DNA of 64,000 nt from Chryseobacterium culicis. Its GTDB lineage: Bacteria > Bacteroidota > Bacteroidia > Flavobacteriales > Weeksellaceae. The stretch covers positions 62,001-126,000 of the forward strand of contig NZ_FNWQ01000002.1 of the NCBI RefSeq assembly GCF_900108365.1, read 5' to 3'. Below, piece after piece: positions 26,001 through 33,567 of the stretch; the stretch's first letter is position 1; every line of letters begins with the position of its first letter. A program made the translations under genes and the position numbers. The notes under the pieces are model-generated. The model was not told the origin of the DNA. It saw only the letters and a program-made list of their open reading frames with translations, and searched no databases.

Positions 26001-26507
26001 CTTGCCACCAAAGAAATTCCGGTTGAAAAATATAATGATCCACGTTCTCTAAGTACTATGGTGACCGGATATATTGTTGCCGGCCAGGAACAAAAAGGTC
26101 TTCAGCTGGCAGAAACACTTAAGAAAGGAATATTTGAAGAATATGACTACTATCAAAACCTTTCCCCTTCATTGAAAGCAATGTCCAGAAATCAGATGAG
26201 ATCAAAGCCTATGGAATATGCGCTCGTTGTTGCAGCCGTTACGGAGGCTTACAAAACGCTGGGACAAAGAGAAAAAGCTAAGTCTTACCTTTTGCAGTCA
26301 GTAGAACCGATTGATAAAAAGTTCAGTACATTTATAAAAGGACTTCAGCAGATGGGGAAAGAAAAGGCAGGTAAGGAGGCTGAAAATGTGCGTCAGATCG
26401 CTCCTTTTTATCAGTATTTGTTTAATGTAATGGAACCTTATGATTCTGCATATTCCAGAAAAAAAGAAATTGAAATTACCAGTGCGATGATGAAAGCCAC
26501 ACAATAA
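23022..26507 (+). CDS. DUF2723 membrane protein, GT117/TMEM260-like glycosyltransferase
   Basis: About 1161 residues from ATG 23022 (an in-frame TTG 12 bp earlier is less likely). The N-terminal half has about 12 membrane helices and begins with the conserved LSTIEHSLSFWDCGEYISSAVKLEVTHAPGAALF, the DUF2723 signature with Asp/Glu pairs as in GT-C enzymes. TMEM260, its eukaryotic relative, is a protein O-mannosyltransferase (GT117). The C-terminal half is a large soluble region with TPR-like helices. In Bacteroidota it probably glycosylates exported proteins using a lipid-linked sugar. It has its own terminator. Confidence 0.88.
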   Translation: MKNWSFKKWNTVLGWFLFAVALITYLSTIEHSLSFWDCGEYISSAVKLEVTHAPGAALFQIMGAVASIFALGNAENYSIVINAMSALFSAFTILFLFWTITHFLRRLLDKDIQEITKHQEISILFAGVTGALCFTFSDTFWFSAVEGEVYSMASMFIALLVWLITKWENEYKASYSERWIILIFFITGLSVGVHMMCMLAIPAICLVYYARNYSFSWKSFAAANVITLGILVLVFKIIFPLIMTIFGKLEIFFVNGLGLPFHSGTIAAFILMSGACYFLITYARKARRKVYQTVALSLVYMIIGFSCWLVIPIRANANPPMNLNNPDTAIGMRDYYNRVQYGDWPTIYGQNYTAFLDKNGLEKDEDGSYKRDVTGDIYEKDEKSGTYRKTGERFNYVFNKSHISLMPRMFNEDKEVMANYIALYGAPDFTFNDDNEEAADNPEAKRIFEELRAKYEGDSITAEDYLKVKPYDIIKVKRPSFAQNMDYFISFQNGYYFVRYLMWNFAGRQNDLQGHMENTHGNWISGISFIDNALLGDQDHMPAKFKNESTVKFFFLPLVLGLIGFFFQLNRDFGRFYAMLSLFVLTSVGIVFYTGVKPFEVRERDYAMVGSFYAFAIWIGLGAGAVLWLIQSKLKSNAAHIVLGIVLLGIPFMMGFQNYSSHDRSKKTAARDYAYSLLRSLPQNDIIFIYGDNDTFPVWAIQETERFRDDVKTVNFTLLATPWNIDQVKRRTYNAMGIPGELTHEEYRDGVNDQVYLMKKEDWEGIFQMLKEQGAPDSTFQEFRKYLTQDSLTLKDAMKFLKLKSSEKDELLKMYFGEKQYEKYNILPVSKFILPVNKENAVKSGIITKADISNAVDQIMINYQANTLYKSNLMMLDMLANFDWKRPVSFSSGGMYDSENIFYLDEYLQFDGLSYRLVPVHTPQSPDGDKGRVDAGSLYQVVKNFRWGNFKDLSNHYDETATSNILGYRMSVSRAVSALVANGERTKALELMDLATKEIPVEKYNDPRSLSTMVTGYIVAGQEQKGLQLAETLKKGIFEEYDYYQNLSPSLKAMSRNQMRSKPMEYALVVAAVTEAYKTLGQREKAKSYLLQSVEPIDKKFSTFIKGLQQMGKEKAGKEAENVRQIAPFYQYLFNVMEPYDSAYSRKKEIEITSAMMKATQ

Positions 26508-26516
26508 ACCAATAAT

Positions 26517-26547
26517 AAAAAGCCTTTTCTTTACGGAAAGGCTTTTT
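26517..26547 (+). terminator. Terminator after the DUF2723 gene
   Basis: Stem AAAAAGCCTTTTC / GGAAAGGCTTTTT followed by GTTTTATTTT. It can act in both directions and separates two convergent genes. Confidence 0.85.
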
Positions 26548-26583
26548 GTTTTATTTTAGAAAAATCATTATTCTAAAAACAGG

Positions 26584-27396
26584 TTATCCCGCCATATTTT
26601 GGGTCGCTTTATTACTTTTTCTAAGATCGGTTGGCCTGGACTGGGTAAACTCGTGAAAGGTATCACTAAATGCGCTTATGGAGCTGTAACCCACATCATC
26701 GGCAATTTCATTAACGGGCTTATCCGTATTTAAAAGGAGCTCAATGGCTTTGATGATTCTTAACGTTTTCAGGTACTGAAGAAACGAAATGTCCATATCC
26801 GCTTTAAAAAGTCGGGAGAGAGAACGTTCACTCAACCCAAATCTGCTGCTTACACTTGCTAACGTAAGTTTTTCTCCAATATTCCACTCCAGATAAGACA
26901 CTATTTTCATCATCTGTTTATTGTGGGTGGCAGGGAGAATAATGGGAAGGGGCTGTTGATGGATTTTGGGAAGAATCTTTTTTAAAGCCACTAAAAATTC
27001 AAAATTTTCATCTTTTGCGGTAACATGCTTTTCATCCCATATTTCTGAATATTTTATCATTTGGATAAGCAATTCTGACGCAGGATAGATCCCCAGTCTG
27101 CTGTAGAAAGGATCTGAAATATCATCATGGGCATAAAAATAAAGAGACCGCAGGACTGTTGCGGTATATCCGATCTCTAAAATATGCTCCATCCCTTGCG
27201 GAATCCAGAAAAAATGTCTTGCCGGAACCACATAGGTCCTGTTGTTGATGGTAATATAAGCAATTCCTCCCTCCACATAGCTCAGCTGCCCCTTTGTATG
27301 TTTATGAAAAGGAATCAGTTTTTCCGATTTTTCGTGCATCACAAATACACTTTTGTCATCTTTATCAATATCCGGAAGCGCGGCAATTAATCCCAT
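26584..27396 (-). CDS. AraC-family regulator with N-terminal cupin domain
   Basis: A 270-residue regulator from ATG at 27394-27396. A start 30 bp upstream is possible, but the minus-strand -7 candidate TATATTTG (complement of 27424-27431) would make that codon untranscribed. Residues 1-110 form a cupin fold (SEKLIPFHKHTKGQLSYVEGG, VVPARHFFWIPQGMEH). The C-terminal 100 residues hold the two AraC HTHs (LASVSSRFGLSERSLSRLFK; IADDVGYSSISAFSDTFHEFTQSRPTDLR). It is divergent from the TolC/HlyD/MFS operon and is its likely regulator. Confidence 0.9.
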   Translation of the reverse strand: MGLIAALPDIDKDDKSVFVMHEKSEKLIPFHKHTKGQLSYVEGGIAYITINNRTYVVPARHFFWIPQGMEHILEIGYTATVLRSLYFYAHDDISDPFYSRLGIYPASELLIQMIKYSEIWDEKHVTAKDENFEFLVALKKILPKIHQQPLPIILPATHNKQMMKIVSYLEWNIGEKLTLASVSSRFGLSERSLSRLFKADMDISFLQYLKTLRIIKAIELLLNTDKPVNEIADDVGYSSISAFSDTFHEFTQSRPTDLRKSNKATQNMAG

Positions 27397-27495
27397 ACCC
27401 AATATCAAATATCCGTTAAAATGCAAATATAGTCATTTGGCTGGAATCATGTAAAAGTTGACTATTTTAGATAAATAAAATTTCAGGATTGCCAA

Positions 27496-27503
27496 TAAAT
27501 TTG
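27496..27503 (+). promoter_or_regulatory. Candidate -7 element of the efflux operon
   Basis: TAAATTTG matches TAnnTTTG and lies 25 bp before ATG 27528. It faces away from a TATATTTG on the opposite strand (27424-27431), giving a compact divergent promoter pair. No -33 TTG at standard spacing. Confidence 0.42.
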
Positions 27504-27527
27504 CAGTGCAATAATTCAAAAATTCAA

Positions 27528-28850
27528 ATGAAAACTTATGTCGCCGGATTGCTGATGCTCGGAATTTCCAGCAACTTATCAGCTCAGACCGGCAGTCCAG
27601 CAAAGGATACCATACGACTTTCCCTAAAAGAAGCATGGCAAAAAGCGGAAGAAAACAGCCGCCATATCAGAATTAATACCATCAATGCAGACATTGCCGA
27701 AGCTGAAATAAAAGATGCCAAAAGAGAACGACTTCCGGAAATTGAGGTAAAAGGTTCTGTAGAAAAAGCGTCCAATATTCCCATTTATGAAAATGGAATT
27801 TTTTCAAAACCCACACAGCATGAAGTGATCCACACCCTTTACAGAGCCGGAGCCGATTTTTATCTGAACATCTATAACGGAAATAAGCTGAACCTTAAAA
27901 TTAAAGAAAATCAGACGCTTCAGAAAATAAGGGATATTCGGAAAGAAGAGTCGGTTTCCGATATTCATTATAAAACAGCAGCTCTTTATCTTGAACTTCA
28001 GAAAACATTGATTTTCAGAGATCTTATTAAGCAGGATATTGCCGATCAGAAAATACAGCTCAAAGAAATACAGGCGCTTTATAAAAACGGAGTGGTTTTA
28101 AAAAGTGATGTGTTAAGAATTGAGCTTGAGCTTTCAAAACGAAAGATGACACTTATAACCATCGAAAATGATATTCTGATTGCAACACAAAAACTGAATA
28201 TTATACTCGGAATTCCTGATGAACAGATGGTAATACCCGAAGCACCCACTAATCAGTGGAATGAAAATACATCCTACAGCGAATATCTGAAACTGGCACT
28301 GGAGCATTCTTTCAACTATCATGTCTCTGAACAGCAGACGGAATTAAGCAGACTTAGAGTGCAGCAGGTAAAAGCGAATGTACGACCTAAAATAGGAATG
28401 TATGGTGAGTTTTATTACGCCAATCCACAGATTTTTCTTTATCCCTATAATCCGTATTGGTACTCACTGGGAATTGTAGGCATTAAAGCCTCCTTTTCTA
28501 TTTCTTCCCTTTATCATAACACCCATAAAGTGAAAGCAGCGCAGCTGGAGTTTGAGAAAGAAGAAGAAGCCCACAAAGATACCGAGGATAAGGTGAGACA
28601 ACAGGTGAAGGAAGCCTATTTAAGATATCAGGAAGCGCTTGAGCAGATAAAGGTAGCGGAAGCCAATGTCAGTCAGGCCAAAGAAAATGCACGGATCATT
28701 AAAAATACCTATTTCAGCCAGACTTCGTTAATTACAGAGCTGCTGGATGCGGATATACAGCTGCTTCAGACCAAATTTGAACTGGAAGCGGCAAAAATTA
28801 TGGCTCAAAACAATTATTATCTATTACAAAACATTACAGGCATTTTATAA
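27528..28850 (+). CDS. TolC-like outer-membrane efflux protein
   Basis: A 440-residue OEP-family protein from ATG 27528, which gives a proper signal peptide (MKTYVAGLLMLGISSNLSA). It shows the duplicated OEP domain with long coiled-coil stretches (LRIELELSKRKMTLITIENDILIATQKLNIILGIP) and heptad-rich C-terminal helices. It would form the trimeric exit duct of a tripartite pump. It leads a three-gene operon with the adaptor starting 4 bp after its stop. Confidence 0.9.
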   Translation: MKTYVAGLLMLGISSNLSAQTGSPAKDTIRLSLKEAWQKAEENSRHIRINTINADIAEAEIKDAKRERLPEIEVKGSVEKASNIPIYENGIFSKPTQHEVIHTLYRAGADFYLNIYNGNKLNLKIKENQTLQKIRDIRKEESVSDIHYKTAALYLELQKTLIFRDLIKQDIADQKIQLKEIQALYKNGVVLKSDVLRIELELSKRKMTLITIENDILIATQKLNIILGIPDEQMVIPEAPTNQWNENTSYSEYLKLALEHSFNYHVSEQQTELSRLRVQQVKANVRPKIGMYGEFYYANPQIFLYPYNPYWYSLGIVGIKASFSISSLYHNTHKVKAAQLEFEKEEEAHKDTEDKVRQQVKEAYLRYQEALEQIKVAEANVSQAKENARIIKNTYFSQTSLITELLDADIQLLQTKFELEAAKIMAQNNYYLLQNITGIL

Positions 28851-28854
28851 TACA

Positions 28855-29919
28855 ATGAAAAAAAAATATACTCCCACCGACAGGCTGATCACAAAGATCA
28901 CAGGATGGATTTCTGTTATAATCGTAGCTGCACTTGCCGTGTGGGGCGGTTTTACTCTTAAGAATTACTATGCCTACGAGCAGACCAATGATGCACAGGT
29001 TCAGGAATACGTTAATCCTGTCATTTCAAGAGCCGGAGGATTTATCGTAGCCGTAAAGTTTGAAGAAAATCAGGAAGTTAAAAAAGGAGATACTCTCCTC
29101 ATAATTGATAACCGTGAATATGTTCTTCAGGAGAAACAGACGCAGGCAGCCATTCAGAAAGCCCGTGCCCAGCTGAAAGTGCTGGAAAGTACAACAGGAA
29201 CTACAGAAAAGGAAGCCGAAGCAGCCATGGCTCAGGTAGATGCCAGCAAAGCAAAGGTCTGGAAACAGCAGCTTGATTATAACAGGTATAAAAAACTGTA
29301 TGACGAAGAATCTGCTACCAGGCAGCGTCTCGAAGATGTGAAAGCAACATTGGATGTCAATGAAAGCGATTATAAATCTTCTCAGGAACATTATGAAGCT
29401 TCCGTGTCTAAAATCAGAGATATTCAGGCTGAAAAAACAGTTGTCTTAGCGGAAATAGCAAGGCTGGAGGCGTTGCTGGACCGTCATCAGCTGGATGTAA
29501 GTTATACGGCTGTTATCGCTGCTTATAACGGAAGAATGGGACGAAGAACCGTTGAAGTAGGGCAGATGATTGATGCAGGAGAAACCCTCGCATTTATTGT
29601 TAATAATGAAACCGATAAATGGGTGGTCGCCAATTATAAAGAAACTCAGATCAAAGATATGCGTATCGGAGACCACGTGAAAATTATAGCTGATTCCTAT
29701 CCGGACAGAGAGTTTCGGGGAACCATTATTTCGCTTTCTCCGGCAACAGGATCAAGCTTTTCGCTGCTCCCACCCGATAATTCTACCGGAAACTACGTGA
29801 AAATTGTACAGCGTATTCCTGTGAGAATTAAAGTGGAGGGGAGCAGGAAAGATATAGAGGTGCTGAAAGTAGGAATGAATGTGAATGTGTATGCCGACAA
29901 AAAACATTCTCATGGCTAA
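28855..29919 (+). CDS. HlyD/EmrA-family membrane fusion (periplasmic adaptor) protein
   Basis: A 354-residue adaptor from ATG 28855. One inner-membrane helix (about residues 15-37) is followed by a lipoyl/barrel-sandwich half (NDAQVQEYVNPVISRAGGFIVAVKFEENQEVKKGDTLLIID), a long alpha hairpin (about 85-200), and the second half (VIAAYNGRMGRRTVEVGQMIDAGETL). This layout matches EmrA adaptors that pair with DHA2-type MFS pumps. It connects the inner-membrane pump to the TolC-like protein. Confidence 0.91.
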   Translation: MKKKYTPTDRLITKITGWISVIIVAALAVWGGFTLKNYYAYEQTNDAQVQEYVNPVISRAGGFIVAVKFEENQEVKKGDTLLIIDNREYVLQEKQTQAAIQKARAQLKVLESTTGTTEKEAEAAMAQVDASKAKVWKQQLDYNRYKKLYDEESATRQRLEDVKATLDVNESDYKSSQEHYEASVSKIRDIQAEKTVVLAEIARLEALLDRHQLDVSYTAVIAAYNGRMGRRTVEVGQMIDAGETLAFIVNNETDKWVVANYKETQIKDMRIGDHVKIIADSYPDREFRGTIISLSPATGSSFSLLPPDNSTGNYVKIVQRIPVRIKVEGSRKDIEVLKVGMNVNVYADKKHSHG

Positions 29920-31504
29920 AAGACAGATGCCATTTTTCAGGAGTTGGGCGCCGGAGTGGCTTATTAAGATCATTCTTTTTTCAATGACGCTTCCGGGAAT
30001 TATCATATTTTTTCTGCCATTATCGAATGTGAATGCCGCAGCAGGATATTATGGATGTGAACCGGCTGACATTCAGTTTTCTGTGGCTTTATTTTATGCG
30101 GGATATGTTGGCTTTTACAGTCTGGAACGGAGATTTTTCAGCTTTCTGGCCGCCAAAGAATATTTTCTTCTCTTCACCACCCTCCAGATTCTGGCTTGTC
30201 TGATCTGTTACTGTACCCGCGAAATTGGCATTTTATTGCCGGTTCGTTTTATACAGGGAATGCTGTTTGCAGGAAATGTAAATCTTTCGCTCACTCTTAT
30301 TTTTACAAGGTTAAGCAGTGAAAGGGGACGGGAGATCAGTTTTTCTGTCTTTTTCGGAATCCTGATCTGTGCCTTGCCATTCAATAATCTGATTACAGCA
30401 GACCTCATAGATTCTTATAATTTTAATATCGTTTACAAAACCGCCATATTTTCCTATTTGCCGGGACTTGTTTTCCTGGCTCTTACCATGAGTAATTACA
30501 GAACACACGCAAGATTTCATCTCTATAAACTGGATTGGCAAAGCTTTGTACTGTTCAGTATTATTCTGGTACTCGTAGGATATATTTCCATTTTTGGCCA
30601 GGAATACTATTGGCTGGAAGACCGGAGGATTCTGGCAGGTGTAATAGGAATTATTGTTTTAACCGGAATATCCATATTCCGTCAGCAGTCTATTAAAAGG
30701 CCTTATATTGACCTTCGGGTTTTCAGGTACCGGAACTTTAAAGTAGGTTTGCTGATTCTATTTGTAATGTACATCTGCAGGTTCGCATCCGGGATTGTCA
30801 ATACGTACTTTGCGGCGGAGCTGCATTTGGATCCGTTTCACATTTCTTATATTAATATCTTCAATCTCGCGGGATTGGTGATCGGGGTAATCATTGCCTG
30901 CTGTATGGTTTTGCAAAAGAAGAATATACGTTATATCTGGGGAGCTGGCTTTACAATGCTTTTGATCTTCCACGGAATAATGTATTATTCTTTCGATGTT
31001 CAGGCTGATGAATTTAATTATTATATTCCATTATTTGTACAGGGACTGGGAGTAGGACTTATTATGGTTCCTACAATTATCTTTATTATCTCATCTGTAC
31101 CATCTGCTATTGGACCTTCCGCTGCAGCAGCGGCTTTAACAATCAGGTATCTGGGATTTTGTGCCAGTATCGCTTTAATCAATTTTTTTGAACTGTTTGA
31201 AAAAAGCCGTCATTACAACGCTTTTCAGGATCATCTGAGTGCTGTAGATCCCGCCGTTAAAATATTTCTTCATCGGCAGACGGCTAAGCTTGCTGCAGGG
31301 GGAATGCCTGAAGGTAAAGCTATAAAAGCGGCCAATAAATTATTGACGGGAAGATTAAACGCTCAGAATCACGTCCGTTTTGCTATGGATTATTACGAAA
31401 TAATGGTTTGGATTCTGGCTGCTTCATTACTGCTGATCGTTCTATTTCCTTACCTGAACCGGACCGCCCTTTATCTGAAATCTCGTAAACTGTCACCTGC
31501 ATAA
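29912..31504 (+). CDS. DHA2/EmrB-like MFS drug exporter
   Basis: A 530-residue MFS protein with about 14 hydrophobic helices. ATG 29912 overlaps the adaptor's stop by 8 bp (ATGGCTAA), implying translational coupling. The second and third helices carry the usual acidic and aromatic residues, and a cytoplasmic loop contains LSSERGREISFSVFFG, close to the MFS loop motif. The C-terminal helix pair (IGPSAAAAALTIRYLGFCASIAL) resembles DHA2 members. The extended loop near residues 430-480 is charged. Substrate unknown; toxic organics or fatty acids are typical. Confidence 0.87.
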   Translation: MAKRQMPFFRSWAPEWLIKIILFSMTLPGIIIFFLPLSNVNAAAGYYGCEPADIQFSVALFYAGYVGFYSLERRFFSFLAAKEYFLLFTTLQILACLICYCTREIGILLPVRFIQGMLFAGNVNLSLTLIFTRLSSERGREISFSVFFGILICALPFNNLITADLIDSYNFNIVYKTAIFSYLPGLVFLALTMSNYRTHARFHLYKLDWQSFVLFSIILVLVGYISIFGQEYYWLEDRRILAGVIGIIVLTGISIFRQQSIKRPYIDLRVFRYRNFKVGLLILFVMYICRFASGIVNTYFAAELHLDPFHISYINIFNLAGLVIGVIIACCMVLQKKNIRYIWGAGFTMLLIFHGIMYYSFDVQADEFNYYIPLFVQGLGVGLIMVPTIIFIISSVPSAIGPSAAAAALTIRYLGFCASIALINFFELFEKSRHYNAFQDHLSAVDPAVKIFLHRQTAKLAAGGMPEGKAIKAANKLLTGRLNAQNHVRFAMDYYEIMVWILAASLLLIVLFPYLNRTALYLKSRKLSPA

Positions 31505-31566
31505 GGAAGTCTGAATTTTTTAATACAAAGAGTATAGCTTGTTAGCTGATTTTATAGTAGAGTGCT

Positions 31567-31590
31567 GAGGCTGTCTGATAAGACAGTCTC
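31567..31590 (+). terminator. Terminator of the efflux operon
   Basis: Ten-bp stem (GAGGCTGTCT / AGACAGTCTC, one G-T pair) with a GATA loop followed by TTTTG. Confidence 0.75.
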
Positions 31591-31737
31591 TTTTGTGGTA
31601 TATAAGAAAAGGTTTTGTCCGCCAGTGAAGGATCTTTATTATAAAATTTTATCAAAAAAAGCGTAAACGTAATTAATTTATAAACAGGTGTTTGACTTTT
31701 TTGTCATCAGTTTTACCATAAAAAGGTTGTGAAAAAT

Positions 31738-31767
31738 TTGGATTTAGTGAGGGTTTTACTATCTTTG
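31738..31767 (+). promoter_or_regulatory. Promoter of tRNA-Lys 1
   Basis: TTG (31738-31740), 19 bp, TATCTTTG (31760-31767): a full Bacteroidota promoter match. The roughly 50-bp leader to the tRNA is almost identical to that of copy 2. Confidence 0.82.
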
Positions 31768-31810
31768 CAGTCCCATAAACAAAGGGATTTACTTAAAAAA
31801 GTAAATGGCC

Positions 31811-31883
31811 GACTCGGTAGCTCAGCTGGTAGAGCAATACACTTTTAATGTATGGGTCCTGGGTTCGAATCCCAGCCGGGTCA
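31811..31883 (+). tRNA. tRNA-Lys (anticodon TTT), copy 1
   Basis: Complete 73-nt cloverleaf. The acceptor stem GACTCGG pairs with CCGGGTC (one G-T) and a discriminator A follows. The D arm is GCTC/GAGC, the anticodon loop CTTTTAA gives anticodon TTT (31844-31846), and the T arm is CTGGG/CCCAG with loop TTCGAAT. The 3' CCA is not encoded. It is identical to copy 2. Confidence 0.98.
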
Positions 31884-31938
31884 CGATCTGAAAGATTTGA
31901 AAAATAAAATTTTCAAATGCATCAGGAAAAATAGTAGT

Positions 31939-31968
31939 AAACCTGCAAAATCAATGATTTGCAGGTTT
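31939..31968 (+). terminator. Terminator after tRNA-Lys 1
   Basis: Eleven-bp stem (AAACCTGCAAA / TTTGCAGGTTT), 8-nt loop, then GTTTTTTT. Confidence 0.85.
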
Positions 31969-32039
31969 GTTTTTTTATAGTGTCTGCTATAATGTTTCAA
32001 AAACGGCCGGTATTTTATAAATGCTAACGCCGCTTCATC

Positions 32040-32201
32040 TTACTCTTCATTTTTCGGTTTAAAGTTTTTTCCGACTCCCTGACGAAGAAATGTAATTTTT
32101 CCCTGTACTTTTTTTGCTTTTTCAAGAACTTCCAAAGCTTTTGTTCTTTCACTAACTTTGCCAGCATGTGTTATATTGTCCTGACGTTCATTTTTTTTCA
32201 T
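32040..32201 (-). CDS. Small basic hypothetical protein, 53 residues
   Basis: A short open frame on the minus strand between the two tRNA-Lys genes, starting at the complement of 32199-32201 and ending at 32040-32042. The product is Lys-rich and soluble: it opens MKKNERQDNITHAGKV, has a helix-like KALEVLEKAKKVQGK, and ends LRQGVGKNFKPKNEE. Codon use looks natural and its amphipathic helix suggests a real peptide, perhaps nucleic-acid binding. No Shine-Dalgarno or promoter match is obvious. It is not a known toxin or ribosomal protein as far as I can tell. Confidence 0.5.
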   Translation of the reverse strand: MKKNERQDNITHAGKVSERTKALEVLEKAKKVQGKITFLRQGVGKNFKPKNEE

Positions 32202-32417
32202 GCCTTAATATAGTGAATTGATTTGAAAAAAACAAATTTTAACTTAAAAAATAATGAAAGTTAATATGGGAGTAGCGGCTGACTGGAAATGACTATTTGA
32301 ATGGATTTTTGCGCTGCGTAAAACTGGCAGCATTTTATCAGTTACAGAGCGCAAAAATTTTTGTCTCTGATTTTGTAAAAGTTAGCGTAATTCAGTTGGT
32401 AAAATATCAGGAAAGTA

Positions 32418-32447
32418 TTGTAAATAAACAAAAAGTTTCTATCTTTG
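32418..32447 (+). promoter_or_regulatory. Promoter of tRNA-Lys 2
   Basis: TTG (32418-32420), 19 bp, TATCTTTG (32440-32447), the same spacing and -7 sequence as at copy 1, exactly 680 bp downstream. Confidence 0.82.
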
Positions 32448-32490
32448 CAGTCCCTTAAATAAAGGGATTTACTTAAAAAAGTAAGTGGCC

Positions 32491-32563
32491 GACTCGGTAG
32501 CTCAGCTGGTAGAGCAATACACTTTTAATGTATGGGTCCTGGGTTCGAATCCCAGCCGGGTCA
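32491..32563 (+). tRNA. tRNA-Lys (anticodon TTT), copy 2
   Basis: Identical over all 73 nt to the gene at 31811-31883, with the same cloverleaf and anticodon TTT at 32524-32526. CCA is not encoded. The leader and promoter are duplicated as well. Confidence 0.98.
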
Positions 32564-32567
32564 CAAT

Positions 32568-32595
32568 AAAAGCTTCAACTCCTGTTGAAGCTTTT
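32568..32595. terminator. Bidirectional terminator between tRNA-Lys 2 and the GNAT gene
   Basis: Perfect 12-bp stem (AAAAGCTTCAAC / GTTGAAGCTTTT) with a 4-nt loop and T-runs on both strands. It starts 5 bp after the tRNA and ends 1 bp before the convergent gene's stop codon. Confidence 0.9.
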
Positions 32596-32596
32596 T

Positions 32597-33088
32597 TTAT
32601 ATCTTATCATGTCTGTATTTCATCATAATGCTTTTTCCCGGCTCTTTATCAGACTCGTCTGTTATTTCCTCAAATCCTGCCTTTTTGTACAGCCTGTAAG
32701 CACTATTGTTTCCCGGAATAACTTCTAAACCAATTTCAATATTATCAAATTGTTGACGGGCTAGATGAATAACAGCTTTAATCAGGCCCAAACCTATATT
32801 TTTTCCCTGAAATTCTCTTTTTACATACATCTGGTAAATATTTCCTGTATCCGTTTCATCTTTCACAAAAGCACAGATACCAATAAGTTGCTTTTCAATA
32901 AAAGCTCCCAATACAAATCTTTCTGCTGTTTGCAGCTCAATATCATTTTCCATACGGAATTTTTCAGTTTTCAACGCTTCCTGATAGCTGGCACAAAACG
33001 CATCCGGAAATTTTTCCAGACTTTCCAGCCTGATATTCCGATACATTTTACTTTCTTTTGGAAAAAGTTTTCTATAATTTATATTCAT
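32597..33088 (-). CDS. GNAT-family N-acetyltransferase
   Basis: A 163-residue single-domain GNAT protein. The acetyl-CoA site is YVKREFQGKNIGLGLIKAVI (motif A, Q/RxxGxG/A form), followed by IGLEVIPGNNSAYRLYKKAGFEEI (motif B), both typical. It transfers an acetyl group to an unknown amine. It stands alone and shares a terminator with tRNA-Lys 2. Confidence 0.88.
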   Translation of the reverse strand: MNINYRKLFPKESKMYRNIRLESLEKFPDAFCASYQEALKTEKFRMENDIELQTAERFVLGAFIEKQLIGICAFVKDETDTGNIYQMYVKREFQGKNIGLGLIKAVIHLARQQFDNIEIGLEVIPGNNSAYRLYKKAGFEEITDESDKEPGKSIMMKYRHDKI

Positions 33089-33567
33089 TAAATTCTTATT
33101 TTGCTTGTTTTTTATTAATTTATAAATGTAAATATGATAATTATTTTAATCATAATTTCAATATTTATGAGGGAATCGGTTTAAATGTTTGGGGAAATTT
33201 TTAAATCTGAAGAGATATTTGTAACAAATCTCATTGTAAAGAGTCTTATTATTTATATAAAACATTCATTTTTTTTGATCGGAAAATCCTGCACAATACA
33301 TTCCGAAATACTAAAAAGTGTCTGTTTAAGGGGAAAAACATGTCGCTTTATTTATATGTTACATTTTTGCAAAATAAACTGCTTATTTCGCAATAAGCAT
33401 GATAATTTATGTATATTTATAACATATATTGCGGAAAAATAATAAAATAACGGTAGAAAATTGCTGGCATATTTCACTTCAATATGCATAGGTAGATATA
33501 GGGAAAATTGGTGATGGTAAAAGTAAATAGGATCGATTGTCGTAATAAAAAGGAAAGGATAAAAAAA
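33089..33567. other. Intergenic region before the TPR-HTH regulators
   Basis: About 480 bp, very AT-rich. A perfect 7-bp inverted repeat GCTTATT-TCGC-AATAAGC at 33381-33398 may be an operator. An 85-codon frame at 33185-33442 shows no protein-like features. Confidence 0.4.

Larger units (their letters stand above)
31505..31810. other. Intergenic region before tRNA-Lys 1
   Basis: About 305 bp with the efflux operon terminator (31567-31590) and the tRNA promoter (31738-31767). No gene seen. Confidence 0.5.

Noticed and set aside
33185..33442. Open frame of 85 codons before the TPR-HTH genes
   Set aside because: Very Lys/Ile/Phe-rich chance frame in AT-rich DNA; no ribosome site and no recognisable domain.
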